A DNA stretch of 64,000 bases from Paenibacillus cremeus (GCF_007786445.1 NZ_VNJI01000021.1:52829-116828); one strand, 5' to 3'. Shown: positions 1-9,056, counted from the stretch's first letter. Program-made: numbers and translations. Notes: generated by a model from the sequence alone, not told the origin.

Positions 1-251
1 TCATTCAGCCTGCCGTACAGCGCCCGGCCTTCCGTTCCCCGGATATTATGCGGCGGAAACAAGCGATGCTCGGGATGGTAGCGATCGTCTTCGTCATGAA
101 GATCGACCGCCATGACCACATAATCCCCCGCTTCGGCAAACTCTGCCGCCAGCTCCGCGATCCGCTCTTCTATATCTATCGCCGGCTGCCCGCAAGGCAG
201 CTTCCCCACCACAAAATCCACCGTATAATCGATCACAATCAGTGCTTTCAT
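1..251 (-). CDS. Cysteine hydrolase, isochorismatase/nicotinamidase family (partial, 3' end outside window)
   Basis: The first 83 residues of a minus-strand gene that runs off the window. The start MKALIVIDYTVDF has the conserved Asp of the isochorismatase fold (hydrophobic strand, then D-Y-T-x-D-F), and VDLHDEDDRYHPEH matches the metal/substrate loop region of nicotinamidase-like members. The catalytic Cys lies beyond the window and cannot be checked. A GAGGAG site lies about nine bases before the ATG. It is 58 bases downstream of the Nudix gene on the same strand with no terminator between, so the two are probably one operon. Together with the NrtR-like neighbour this suggests nicotinamide salvage (nicotinamide to nicotinic acid), but other amidase or isochorismatase activities are possible. 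Confidence 0.8.
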   Translation of the reverse strand, partial: MKALIVIDYTVDFVVGKLPCGQPAIDIEERIAELAAEFAEAGDYVVMAVDLHDEDDRYHPEHRLFPPHNIRGTEGRALYGRLN

Positions 252-309
252 CTAGCCCAGCTCCTCATAATGTCATTTCGACAATATCAATAGTTAAAAA
301 GAGACCCGC

Positions 310-1083
310 CTAGCTATAGATCGACAGCTGAGGCGAAAAATCCGTAAAACGATAGAGCTGCGCAGCCCTTTGCGAATAGCGGTTAGACAGCTTCGGCTCT
401 CCGTGGCGGTCCTTTGCTTCCTCTATAATGCCTTTGCGGCTCTGCGTGGAGGTGATTTTGCGGATAAAATTACGCTCCTCAAAGTCCGGCACCACCGTTT
501 GGATCACTTGATACAGCTCGCTTATCGTGAACTCCTCGGGCAAAAACTCCCTAGCGATCGTCGTAGTGAGCATTTTTTCCCTCACCTTACTCAGCGCATC
601 CGTTAGAATCTCCCGATGGTCAAAAGCCAGCTCCATCCGCAGCGCCTCCTCCACCGGAACCAACCGCACATCCGCCGCATCATCATCGGCACGCCGCTTC
701 AGAAGCCACTGCTCATGCACCAACGCAAAAAACGCATGGGAGAGAATCCACCCTCTCGGATCGCGGCCCGGCTTGCTGTACACGTTGAAGTACTCCATAT
801 GGACGTCGGTCACCCCGGCTTCCTCCCGCAGCTCCCGCTGGGCGCATTCGTACATGCTTTCTGTCTCCCGGCAAAAGCCTCCGGGCAAGGCCCACTGGCC
901 TTCGAACGGCCATTTTTTCCGCTGAATGAGCAGCACCTGCAGCTCGCGGATCGGCAGCGCCTTCTTCGCCGTACTCTTCTCTGTGGAGGTAATGGTAAAA
1001 ATGACGATGTCGCTCGGAGCCCCGTCCGGTGTCCGGTATTTGCTTGGGTTGTAGTTGGATTCGTTTTCGATGTTCGGATCCAT
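310..1083 (-). CDS. Nudix hydrolase with C-terminal winged-helix, NrtR-like
   Basis: 257 residues. An N-terminal Nudix domain carries a complete Nudix box at residues 69-91 (G-x5-E-x7-R-E-L-x-E-E-x-G-V), so the metal-binding glutamates are present. The C-terminal part (about 160-257, with FLPEEFTISELYQV and SNRYSQRAAQLYRF) matches the winged-helix half of the Nudix-related transcriptional regulator NrtR, which represses NAD-salvage genes and responds to ADP-ribose. The gene is first in an operon with a nicotinamidase-like hydrolase, which fits that role. An intact Nudix box means it may also hydrolyse ADP-ribose or a related compound. The DNA-binding role is inferred from domain layout and context only. 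Confidence 0.8.
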   Translation of the reverse strand: MDPNIENESNYNPSKYRTPDGAPSDIVIFTITSTEKSTAKKALPIRELQVLLIQRKKWPFEGQWALPGGFCRETESMYECAQRELREEAGVTDVHMEYFNVYSKPGRDPRGWILSHAFFALVHEQWLLKRRADDDAADVRLVPVEEALRMELAFDHREILTDALSKVREKMLTTTIAREFLPEEFTISELYQVIQTVVPDFEERNFIRKITSTQSRKGIIEEAKDRHGEPKLSNRYSQRAAQLYRFTDFSPQLSIYS

Positions 1084-1113
1084 GGCATATCACCTTGTCG
1101 TTTTGATATTATC

Positions 1114-1141
1114 ATTATGACATAATTAAAATCAGTGTCAA
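1114..1141 (-). promoter_or_regulatory. Predicted sigma-A promoter and overlapping inverted repeat upstream of the Nudix operon
   Basis: Read on the minus strand: -35 TTGACA (1136-1141), 16-base spacer, -10 CATAAT (1114-1119). An inverted repeat TGACA-N13-TGTCA (1118-1140) covers both elements, the position expected for a repressor operator. The likely candidate is the Nudix regulator itself (autoregulation). Confidence 0.55.
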
Positions 1142-1152
1142 GGGGCACACAA

Positions 1153-1194
1153 GAAAAAAAGCGCCGGCCCGTCTATCTATCTCAGGCCAACGCT
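1153..1194 (-). terminator. Rho-independent terminator of the MFS gene
   Basis: A 10-bp stem (1160-1169 with 1185-1194, two G-T pairs) followed on the minus strand by a run of seven T. It directly follows the MFS stop and precedes the Nudix promoter. Confidence 0.8.
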
Positions 1195-1199
1195 CCATA

Positions 1200-2432
1200 T
1201 TATGCGCTTCCCTCTTCCACTGTAAACGTGCGTAGCCGCCGCAGCGACGGGAATAAATACATCCACAAGCCTGCGACCACAATCGTGCCGATCCCACCGA
1301 TGAACGTAGCCGGAACCGCGCCGAGGAACCCGGCCAGTGTGCCGGATTCGAATTCGCCGAGCTGGTTCGAGGTGCCCACGAACAGCGAATTGACCGCACT
1401 TACCCGGCCCCGCATCTCATTGGGCGTGTTCATCTGGACGAGGGTGGACCGGATCACCACACTGATGACATCCGAAGCGCCGGTCAGAAACAAGGCGATA
1501 AAGGATAAAACCAAGCTTGTAGATAGGGCAAACACCATCGTAGCCAAGCCAAAAATCCCCAACGCACTGAATAGCATCGGCCCTAGCGTATGCTTCAGCG
1601 GATAACGGGCCAGCACCAGCGACGTCAGTAACGCACCGATGGCCGGGGACGACCGTAGAAGCCCTAGCCCCCATGGCCCTGTGTGAAGAATATCCCGGGC
1701 AAAAATCGGCAGCAGCGCCGTCGCGCCACCCAACAAGACCGCGAACAGATCCAATGAGATCGTACCCAAGATCACCTTGCGGCGAAATACAAACTCAAGA
1801 CCCGAGAAAATCGAGCGTACCGCCACCGGCTCCACCTTCCGTTCGCTTCGTTCCATCCGGATCGAGAAAACAAGCAACGAGGCCAGCAGCAGCGCCACCG
1901 TCGAGGTGATGTACACAAAGTCCGGCCCAATTGCGAACAGCACGCCCCCTAGGGACGGCCCCAGAATTTGGGCCGTTTGCCCCGCCGAAGCGGACCAGGC
2001 CGACGCCTGTGGAAGCATCGCCCTTGGGATCAGCTCCGGCACGAGCGCCTGCATACTGGGCCCTTCAAAGGCACGGCAAGCGCCAATCACAGCGGCCGCC
2101 AGCAAAATCTGCTCGCGCCCCACCCAGCCGGCGTGATTGCCGAAGACCAGAAAGGCTGCGACTATCGCTTCGAGGAACTGGCAGAAAGCCACGATTTTAC
2201 GGCGGTCAAAGCGATCGGCGACTTGCCCGACGACCAGTGTCAGCAGCAGCATCGGCACGAACTGAGCCAGACCGACCAGCCCCAGACTGAACGCATCGTC
2301 AGTTATATTGTACATCTGCCACCCGATCGCCACGGAGAGCATTTGAAAAGACGTCGTCGACAAGATCCGGGCTACCCAGGACTTGGCATACGACGGCTGT
2401 CGCATCACAGAATCACTTTGCAGCAGCGCCAT
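1200..2432 (-). CDS. MFS transporter (EntS/DUF894-type drug or siderophore exporter family)
   Basis: About 410 residues with some twelve hydrophobic segments. The loop between helices 2 and 3 has the MFS motif A pattern (VGQVADRFDRRKIV), and the overall pattern resembles MFS_3/EntS exporters. The substrate cannot be read from sequence. The reading frame is open to an ATG at 2474, but the ATG at 2432 is preceded by AAAGGT about ten bases upstream while the outer one has no clear site, so 2432 is preferred. It stands alone between two terminators. Confidence 0.8.
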   Translation of the reverse strand: MALLQSDSVMRQPSYAKSWVARILSTTSFQMLSVAIGWQMYNITDDAFSLGLVGLAQFVPMLLLTLVVGQVADRFDRRKIVAFCQFLEAIVAAFLVFGNHAGWVGREQILLAAAVIGACRAFEGPSMQALVPELIPRAMLPQASAWSASAGQTAQILGPSLGGVLFAIGPDFVYITSTVALLLASLLVFSIRMERSERKVEPVAVRSIFSGLEFVFRRKVILGTISLDLFAVLLGGATALLPIFARDILHTGPWGLGLLRSSPAIGALLTSLVLARYPLKHTLGPMLFSALGIFGLATMVFALSTSLVLSFIALFLTGASDVISVVIRSTLVQMNTPNEMRGRVSAVNSLFVGTSNQLGEFESGTLAGFLGAVPATFIGGIGTIVVAGLWMYLFPSLRRLRTFTVEEGSA

Positions 2433-2528
2433 GCAGTTCACGACCTTTCGATAATTAGCGTGATTAATGCTCATAACTTTACCATAAAAAAATATTTCTT
2501 ACCCTGCAAAATTTGCTAGAGAACATAG

Positions 2529-2557
2529 AAAAAAACCTCCGCCGGTGTGGGTGGAGG
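2529..2557 (-). terminator. Terminator of the MATE gene
   Basis: A stem of CCTCCGCC with GGT-GGAGG (2536-2557), followed on the minus strand by seven T. It lies just past the MATE stop codon. Confidence 0.8.
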
Positions 2558-2580
2558 CTGCCTATTAATATTTTATCCCC

Positions 2581-3981
2581 TTAAGTACCGGGCTCAATCA
2601 ACCGATGCTTATACCACTGCTCCCCGCGGAAACGCCACAAGAACACCGCGCCGCGCACACCCCATTCCAGCTCCATCGCGAGCCACACGCCAATCACTCC
2701 CCAGTGCAGCAGGATGCCAAACACATACCCCATCACCACGCGAAACAACCACATGGTCAGCATCGCCGTCACCGAGACGAACTTGGAATCCCCCGCCGCT
2801 CGAAGCGCTGCAGGCAGCAGAAAGCTGATCGACCACAGCGGAATCAATGCGATCGCGTTAATCAGCACCAGCCAATAGATATCATCTACAATCTCAGTCG
2901 GCGGATGAAAGAGACCGAGCAGCGGATGGAACAAAGGCATCATAATGATCGCCATCACGATGAACGAACAAGACGAAAGCCACAGAAACGACTTCGTCAG
3001 CTTCCTCGCATCTTGGATGTTCCTTCGACCAATGCACTGCCCGATCACCGTGACCGTGGTCGTAGATAAGGCGATCGGAGCAATTTGGTACACGACAGCT
3101 ATGGACGAGCCAATCGCGTTCACCGCAATCGCATACGTGCCCAGGCTAACAACGAACGTTTGCGTTAAAATTTTTCCCCCGTTAAAAAACAGCTGCTCCG
3201 CCGCAAACGGGAGACCGATGAACAGAATCCTTTTGAACATGGAAAAGTTAATCATGACCGCATCGCGGATGCGATAGTGCAGGCTCGTATCCATCCGAAC
3301 CAAGTAAAAAATCGCACAGGCCGCCGCCAAATAGCGGGAAATATTCACGGAAAAGACCATGCCGTGCACACCCATGTGCATCCAATTAATGAAAACCACG
3401 TTCAGAAGCAGGTAAGATAAGTTCATGACCAAGGAAAGCATCAGGGTCACCCGGGTTTTCCCGATCCCCCGAAGTGCGCCGCAAACCGCCTCCTTGATCG
3501 CAATCCCGACAAAAGATACCCCGCTGCCGATCAAGTAAATGCCGGCATTGTCAAGGACATCCGCTTCCGCTGCTCCGAACAGCAAGCTCAAGAGCGGCCT
3601 GGAAAACAGCACCACCAGCAAGCTGACACACACCGAAAACAAGGTAACCGCAGAGACCGAGCTGGCGGCCGCTTTGTCCACCATCTCGGTGTTGCCGCTG
3701 CCTTTATACTGAGCTACAACCACCGTTCCCCCCGTCGCAATCGCCACAAAGACGCTGATCAAGAACATATTGATGGAATCGACGGTACTCACCGCACTGA
3801 CCGCCGCCACCCCGGACGAGCTGATCATCGCCGTGTTCACTAAGCTCAAACAAACCAGAAACGCCTGATCAATCAAGATCGGGAAAAACAATCCAAAAAT
3901 TTGCCGGTAATCGATCGACTCGCCACTGAAATACTTTTCCAAAAACGCCTGCATTCGAAGCTTTGCATTGTTAGAATCCAC
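2581..3981 (-). CDS. MATE family efflux transporter
   Basis: 466 residues with about twelve membrane helices and a repeated two-half layout. The stretches IFGLFFPILIDQAFLVCLS and VNAIGSSIAVVYQIAP fit MATE (MatE) halves 1 and 2. It is expected to export cationic drugs or metabolites against a Na+ or H+ gradient at the cytoplasmic membrane. The start used is a GTG at 3981 without a strong ribosome site; an ATG nine codons inside is an alternative. Monocistronic, ending at a good terminator. Confidence 0.85.
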   Translation of the reverse strand: MDSNNAKLRMQAFLEKYFSGESIDYRQIFGLFFPILIDQAFLVCLSLVNTAMISSSGVAAVSAVSTVDSINMFLISVFVAIATGGTVVVAQYKGSGNTEMVDKAAASSVSAVTLFSVCVSLLVVLFSRPLLSLLFGAAEADVLDNAGIYLIGSGVSFVGIAIKEAVCGALRGIGKTRVTLMLSLVMNLSYLLLNVVFINWMHMGVHGMVFSVNISRYLAAACAIFYLVRMDTSLHYRIRDAVMINFSMFKRILFIGLPFAAEQLFFNGGKILTQTFVVSLGTYAIAVNAIGSSIAVVYQIAPIALSTTTVTVIGQCIGRRNIQDARKLTKSFLWLSSCSFIVMAIIMMPLFHPLLGLFHPPTEIVDDIYWLVLINAIALIPLWSISFLLPAALRAAGDSKFVSVTAMLTMWLFRVVMGYVFGILLHWGVIGVWLAMELEWGVRGAVFLWRFRGEQWYKHRLIEPGT

Positions 3982-4179
3982 GTTGTCACATTCTTTTTGT
4001 TAGATTTGGAAAGCCCTGAATCTCCACACCCATGCGCCCGACCGTCTTTAATATTTTATTTATTCCACAAGGAAGCCCGATATCCTGCCCGAAGGTGGTA
4101 TTTCGAAGAATCGCCTAAAAGTGGAATAAGTTCTCCATTATTGACGGAACATAAAACAAATGATGCTAGGAGTATGATT

Positions 4180-4638
4180 ATGTGGCTTTTAATATTGACT
4201 GTGATCGTATTTAACGCCCTATTTTTATTTATGCCTAAAAAGCTGAGTTCCATTGAGCTATTCTCTACATGCATGTTTGCCATGGTTTTACAGCAGATTG
4301 TTGATAACGTTTTTGACTTATTGCTCGACTGGTACGGATATTTTGCCCCAGGCATACAGTGGCCGTACTTGATCGTCAGCATTGGTATTTATCCTGCGGT
4401 CAACGCTATATTTCTCAATTACTATCAGTTCACGAGGAGCTTTGCACAGAGGTTTTGGTACATCGTGGGTTGGTGCGTATTTGCGGTGGTTTATGAATGG
4501 CTAGCCATTAAGTCAGGATACTTCTACCACCATCAATGGAAGCTTTGGCATTCGGCGATCGTCTATCCGTTCTTATTTTTAACCCTTCTGATGATTTTGA
4601 GCTTGGTTCGAGGCATGGTTAAAAAGTCAGTGCGTTAA
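4180..4638 (+). CDS. CBO0543-type small integral membrane protein
   Basis: 152 residues with four to five hydrophobic helices and no soluble domain. The pattern (MWLLILTVIVFNALF at the start, FAPGIQWPYL, GIYPAVNAIFLNYY, VYEWLAIKSGYFYHHQWKLW) matches the CBO0543 family of uncharacterised membrane proteins of Bacilli and Clostridia. The frame is open far upstream, but TAGGAG seven bases before the ATG at 4180 fixes the start. AT-richer than the flanking genes. A second membrane protein of the same size follows 79 bases later. Function unknown. Confidence 0.7.
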   Translation: MWLLILTVIVFNALFLFMPKKLSSIELFSTCMFAMVLQQIVDNVFDLLLDWYGYFAPGIQWPYLIVSIGIYPAVNAIFLNYYQFTRSFAQRFWYIVGWCVFAVVYEWLAIKSGYFYHHQWKLWHSAIVYPFLFLTLLMILSLVRGMVKKSVR

Positions 4639-4717
4639 GAGTAAAAAAGGATATACCGCATATATAATTCCCTTTTTTTGGATAAAATAGTTAAACAGAA
4701 AATTTGGGAGATGCTAC

Positions 4718-5221
4718 ATGGTCATTATCATATTCACGCTCAGCTTTCTAACGGTATTCCTCCTAACAAAATCATACCGGTACTTTCCTATTTACTACTC
4801 GACCATTCAGTATGTGTCCATGGTAGCTTTTGTCTATCCCTTAATTTGCCGAGGTTATATGGTATGGTCTTTTCCTGCTTGGGGACTATTTACAGATAAG
4901 GCCAATGAGCTGCTTCAAGCGACCGTGCTTTTTCCATCCACAACCGTGCTTTTCTTTCGGTATCTTCCGCACAGACTTTGGACTCGAGCTCTGTATTTCC
5001 TTGGATTCGTCGGATTATACGCGGGCATGGAGTGTCTTTTGATTACACGTAAAGAAATTCTTTATCAGCATGGATGGAGATTTGGGTGGTCGGTGTTTAT
5101 TGATTTTTGCCTGTTCGCTTTGATGTGGATTCATGCGAAAAGCTGGAAGGTGGCCTATCCTATATCCCTGTGCATCTTAATTTTCCTCGTGGTCTTATTC
5201 CAAGTACCTATTGATGGTTAA
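4718..5221 (+). CDS. Small integral membrane protein, possibly related to its upstream neighbour
   Basis: 167 residues, about five hydrophobic helices, with a GGGAG site seven bases before the ATG. Size, helix spacing and segments such as YAGMECLLITRKEILYQHGWRFGWS recall the CBO0543-like neighbour at 4180-4638, so it may be a diverged paralogue. AT-rich, same strand, probably co-transcribed, and followed by a strong terminator. No function can be assigned. Confidence 0.6.
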   Translation: MVIIIFTLSFLTVFLLTKSYRYFPIYYSTIQYVSMVAFVYPLICRGYMVWSFPAWGLFTDKANELLQATVLFPSTTVLFFRYLPHRLWTRALYFLGFVGLYAGMECLLITRKEILYQHGWRFGWSVFIDFCLFALMWIHAKSWKVAYPISLCILIFLVVLFQVPIDG

Positions 5222-5266
5222 GTGCTAATGAAGCATCATCATTAGATCCATTTAGCAGTACCTACG

Positions 5267-5332
5267 CAAAAACACCTCCAAGTGTGTCCATATCTTACGA
5301 CATGGCCGCGTTCACTTGAAGGTGTTTTGTTT
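5267..5332. terminator. Bidirectional terminator between the membrane-protein pair and the pseudouridine synthase
   Basis: Arms AACACCTCCAAGTG (5271-5284) and CACTTGAAGGTGTT (5313-5326) pair with one mismatch. A T-rich tail follows on the plus strand and an A-rich run precedes it, so it can serve both converging units. Confidence 0.8.
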
Positions 5333-6267
5333 TATTTGGATTCAGACGGAGACTGTCGAAAAGGGCTGAGAAACGACTTGGGGATGTCAGATTCAAAACG
5401 CATGAGCTGACCCGTTGCAGGGTGTATGAAAGCTAACACTCGAGCGTGAAGACCCAGTCGTTTAATCGCATTTGATTTCGATCCATATTTTTTGTCCCCG
5501 ACAATGGGATGGCCAATGTCTTGCATGTGGACGCGGATTTGGTTTTTCCGCCCGGTTTCGAGCTGGACCTCCAATAAGGAAAAGCTGCTGGCGGCTTGAA
5601 TTGTCTTGTAATGCGTCACCGCGTGCTGACCGTCATTAGGACGATGGCTGGAGTACATTTTTAGCGTGCTGCTTTCTTTGAGCCAAGACGAAATCGTACC
5701 TTCCGGTTTCTTAATCTTTCCTTCCACCAAGGCCACGTAGATACGCTCCTTGACGGTGTCCTGCCAGGAGTTCTGAAGCAGCTGCTGAACCCTCTCGCTC
5801 TTGGCGAACATCATCACACCGGAGGTATCTCGATCCAGACGATGAACGACAAAAATGCGGCTTCCAGGATCCTTGGCCCGAACATGCGCCATGAGCTGCC
5901 GATAGGCCGTCATTTCGGTTTCTTGGGGAGAAGCGATGGACAGCAAGCCGGCCTGCTTCTGAATGACGATGATATCCTCGTCTTCATGCAAGATCGTCAG
6001 CCCGACGAACTGCGGTTCTTCAACAGCTCTATCCTTTCGAATGGTAACGGTTTGTCCAGGCTCAAGAGGGCGATTATACTCCGTCACGACCCGATCGTTG
6101 ACCGATACTTGTCCGCGAGCTAGTAAGGCTTTAACGGAATTCCGGCCGAGATTGGATAGTTTATGCAGTAAAAAAAGCAGCAGCTCTGTCGGTTCTTTGA
6201 CGGTAAATTGGCTGATATTGGGACGGTTCGGTTTCGAGTGGTTTGGATTCGGTTTGTTCTTACGCAT
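5332..6267 (-). CDS. RluA-family RNA pseudouridine synthase
   Basis: 311 residues. An S4 RNA-binding domain lies at about 26-75 (VKALLARGQVSVNDRVV) and the RluA catalytic domain follows. The catalytic Asp is D145 in HRLDRDTSG, and the GRKNQIRVHMQ motif is present. It isomerises uridines in rRNA or tRNA; which position cannot be told. The frame is open to 6360, but GGGAG eight bases before the ATG at 6267 supports this start. The first 20 residues are Asn/Pro/Lys-rich. Stands alone. Confidence 0.9.
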   Translation of the reverse strand: MRKNKPNPNHSKPNRPNISQFTVKEPTELLLFLLHKLSNLGRNSVKALLARGQVSVNDRVVTEYNRPLEPGQTVTIRKDRAVEEPQFVGLTILHEDEDIIVIQKQAGLLSIASPQETEMTAYRQLMAHVRAKDPGSRIFVVHRLDRDTSGVMMFAKSERVQQLLQNSWQDTVKERIYVALVEGKIKKPEGTISSWLKESSTLKMYSSHRPNDGQHAVTHYKTIQAASSFSLLEVQLETGRKNQIRVHMQDIGHPIVGDKKYGSKSNAIKRLGLHARVLAFIHPATGQLMRFESDIPKSFLSPFRQSPSESK

Positions 6268-6361
6268 GTTTGGATCTCCCGCTTCAATGATTAGTGTCAA
6301 AACCATTATACGGTCCACGCCGTAGATGTACAAATCAAGAGAAAAACAACACTTAAACATA

Positions 6362-6405
6362 AAATAAAAAAACTCCCTGGCAGGCCTTTGGAAGCCTGAG
6401 GGAGC
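6362..6405 (-). terminator. Terminator ending the nucleoside operon
   Basis: A stem-loop just past the ribokinase stop (AGCTCCCT-AGGC pairing with GCCT-AGGGAGTT, 6371-6405), followed on the minus strand by a T run. Confidence 0.8.
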
Positions 6406-6411
6406 TTGTAC

Positions 6412-7311
6412 TTATTTTAAGCCCATTACTTCGGAAAGCGATGGAATCGCATTTTGCGCCCCCAGTCGGGTAACGGTGATGGAAGCCGCCAGCTGGGCGA
6501 TCTCCACCGCCTCATCCATGCTTTTGCCAGACGTGATCATCGCCGCCAGCGCACCGGAGAACGTATCCCCTGCGGCTGTAGTATCGACGGCCTGGACTTT
6601 TCGTCCTTCCTTATACACGTTGTCGGAGCCGTTGTAATAGACGACGCCCTTTTCGCCAAGCGTGATGAGCGGATAGCGAATGCCTTTTGCCCGTAAGGCA
6701 TTTAGTGCCACGAAAGCATCCTCAATATTCCGCACATCCACACCGGTATATAGACGGCACTCGATTTCATTCGGTGTAAAATAGTCCACGCCCTGCAAAA
6801 TCGCATCCTCGATCGGTACGGCCGGCGCCGGATTGAGGAAAATAGGCACCTTCCCCTTCACTAGCTCAATAGCCGTATGAACAGATTCCATCGGAATTTC
6901 CAGCTGCAGCATGACCGCGGCGGCCGAAAGCAGCTCATCCTTGTACCCGGCGATATATTCGGGGGTAACCTTGTCGTTGGCGCCACTATCTAAAATAATG
7001 CTATTATCGCCCTCGCATACCGTGATCGCGGCAACCCCCGTCGTAACGCCAGCTTCAGCCGTCATGTAATCCGTACGAACACCGAAGCCGGAAAGGCTGT
7101 CCATCAAAGAGTGACCGAAAAGATCATCCCCGACTTTAGCCATCATCCAGGTCTCCGCGCCCAGCTTAGCGCAAGCTACAGCTTGATTGGCCCCTTTGCC
7201 GCCGGGCGATAGGAAAAATCCGCCGCCATGAATCGTCTCGCCGACACTCGGGATCCGATCCGTCTGCATCACCAAATCCATATTGGCGCTGCCAATGACA
7301 ATAATCCTCAT
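6412..7311 (-). CDS. rbsK: Ribokinase
   Basis: 299 residues of the PfkB carbohydrate kinase family. The N-terminal signature GGKGANQAVACAKLG (about 37-51) and the C-terminal catalytic/anion-hole motif DTTAAGDTFSGAL (near 245) are intact. It phosphorylates D-ribose to ribose 5-phosphate. It is the last gene of the operon that contains a nucleoside hydrolase, which would release free ribose in the cell. The ribosome site GGGAGG lies about seven bases before the ATG. Confidence 0.93.
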   Translation of the reverse strand: MRIIVIGSANMDLVMQTDRIPSVGETIHGGGFFLSPGGKGANQAVACAKLGAETWMMAKVGDDLFGHSLMDSLSGFGVRTDYMTAEAGVTTGVAAITVCEGDNSIILDSGANDKVTPEYIAGYKDELLSAAAVMLQLEIPMESVHTAIELVKGKVPIFLNPAPAVPIEDAILQGVDYFTPNEIECRLYTGVDVRNIEDAFVALNALRAKGIRYPLITLGEKGVVYYNGSDNVYKEGRKVQAVDTTAAGDTFSGALAAMITSGKSMDEAVEIAQLAASITVTRLGAQNAIPSLSEVMGLK

Positions 7312-7340
7312 TCAGGCACCTCCCTCGATTCAGCCGATGC

Positions 7341-9056
7341 TTATTTATCCGAAACCAGCAGGCTGACTACCTTGCCTTTATTCACATCAATCAAGCCGAA
7401 ATCCGTGATCTTCAGCGCCGGGCTGACCGGCAAGGAATGGGTGCTGATGGACATGATCGGATTATAGTGATTGTAGCCGAGCGAACGCATCGCATCGGTC
7501 AGACGCTGCACTTCCTCAGCCGCCTGCTCCAGCGGCGCTTCCGTCAAGATTCCGCCTACCGGAAGCTGGAGATTCGCCAGTACCTGCCCCTGATGTACGA
7601 CAGCAAAGCCCCCTTGATTCCGGATGACCAGATTGGCAGCCAGCTGCATATCAGCCGGATCATGCCCCACGACAAGCAGGTTATGATTATCGTGCGAGTA
7701 GGTCGTAGCGATGGCGCCGCGCTGAATCGTATCGCCGCCGATCAGGCCATAGGCGCGGCTGCCGCCTTTGCCGTAACGCTCGAAGGTGGCGATCAGTCCG
7801 AAGCCGCTCTCCTGCCACTGAAGCTGTCCGTCCTTGACCTCCGCTTTCCCGATATGCTCCTCGGTAAACGTCGAGCCGTTCTTTACCAGCATCACACGGC
7901 AGCTGTGAGTTCCGTCAACAGCCTCTACAGGAACGTTGAAATCCTTCATCTCCAGCTCGTTCAGCTGCACGCTGCGGTAAAAGTGCGCAGGGAACGTATA
8001 TGAACAGTCAGTTGCATTGTAGGGCTCGCCCGCCGTATAGACGCCTGTTCCGTTCTTGTATACTTGCTCGATCGTCAGCTGCTCCAAATCCGACAGCAGC
8101 ACGAAATCCGCAACCTTGCCCGGTGCGATGGCTCCGCGGTCATACATTCGCATCCGGCGAGAAGGAGTGAACGTGGCGGCGTAGATCGCTTTTTCCGGCG
8201 TCATCCCCATTCCGATTGCTTTGCGGACAATATGGTTCAAATGCCCCCGGCGCTGGAAGGAATCCGGCATGACGTCGTCGGTCACAAAGCAGAAATGCTC
8301 CGCTACATCCTGATGGATCAAATACTGCATGACTTCATCCGTCATCGACTTTTCCTGAATTTCAAGGAACATCCCGGCGGCGATCCGCGCCTCCATGCCT
8401 TCGACCGTTTGATGCGTATGGTCCGAATCGACCCCGCTGTAGATCACGCGATGCAGATCAAGGTCCAGAAGCTTCGGAACATGCCCCTCAATGATCAGCT
8501 GCGGATAGTGCTCGCGCATGTGGTTCAAGATCCGGTTCGTTTTGCAGTCGGGATCGGTGATAACGTCCACATAGTTCATAATCTCGCCCAAGCAAATAAT
8601 GCGCTCGGTCCGCAGCAGCTCGTCCATATCCTCGATCTCGATTGCTCCGCCCGTCGTTTCCATGGAGGTCGCCGGGACGGAGCTCGGCAGCGCGTAGAAC
8701 ATGTCGGCCACGCACTCCTTGCTCGCCGCGATCATTTCCTTGATGCCCTCGAGGCCAAAAACGTTCGCCATTTCGTGCGGCTCGGGAACGATGGTGGTCA
8801 CCCCGTTCTTGATTAAGCCGTTAGAGAATGCATGCGGAGTCACCATGGTGCTCTCGATGTGCAGATGAATATCGACCAGCCCTGGGATCATGTAGCGTCC
8901 TTGGCCATCCAGCCGCTCAGCCGCTTCGAAGCTGTCAGCCCCCTTGGGACCGATGTAAAGGAACCGGCCGTCCAGAACCGCCGCATTCCCGGGAACGAAT
9001 TTTTTAAAATAGCTGTTAAAAATGTTTATATTCTCAATAAGCAAATCCACTTTCAT
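7341..9056 (-). CDS. ade: Adenine deaminase, divergent Ade subfamily
   Basis: 571 residues of the amidohydrolase superfamily, the usual Ade size. Metal ligands are visible as the HxH in PGLVDIHLHIES, the PEPHEMANV segment, LGEIMNY, IIEGHVP, SDHTHQ and the FVTDDVMPD Asp. It should convert adenine to hypoxanthine plus ammonia. The frame is open upstream to 9215, but the ATG at 9056 has GGGGAGG nine bases ahead. The residues after the second metal His pair (SDHTHQTVEG) depart from the usual SDHE pattern, so a related substrate such as an adenine analogue or another aminopurine is possible. The operon (nucleoside hydrolase, ribokinase) supports adenine. Confidence 0.85.
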   Translation of the reverse strand: MKVDLLIENINIFNSYFKKFVPGNAAVLDGRFLYIGPKGADSFEAAERLDGQGRYMIPGLVDIHLHIESTMVTPHAFSNGLIKNGVTTIVPEPHEMANVFGLEGIKEMIAASKECVADMFYALPSSVPATSMETTGGAIEIEDMDELLRTERIICLGEIMNYVDVITDPDCKTNRILNHMREHYPQLIIEGHVPKLLDLDLHRVIYSGVDSDHTHQTVEGMEARIAAGMFLEIQEKSMTDEVMQYLIHQDVAEHFCFVTDDVMPDSFQRRGHLNHIVRKAIGMGMTPEKAIYAATFTPSRRMRMYDRGAIAPGKVADFVLLSDLEQLTIEQVYKNGTGVYTAGEPYNATDCSYTFPAHFYRSVQLNELEMKDFNVPVEAVDGTHSCRVMLVKNGSTFTEEHIGKAEVKDGQLQWQESGFGLIATFERYGKGGSRAYGLIGGDTIQRGAIATTYSHDNHNLLVVGHDPADMQLAANLVIRNQGGFAVVHQGQVLANLQLPVGGILTEAPLEQAAEEVQRLTDAMRSLGYNHYNPIMSISTHSLPVSPALKITDFGLIDVNKGKVVSLLVSDK

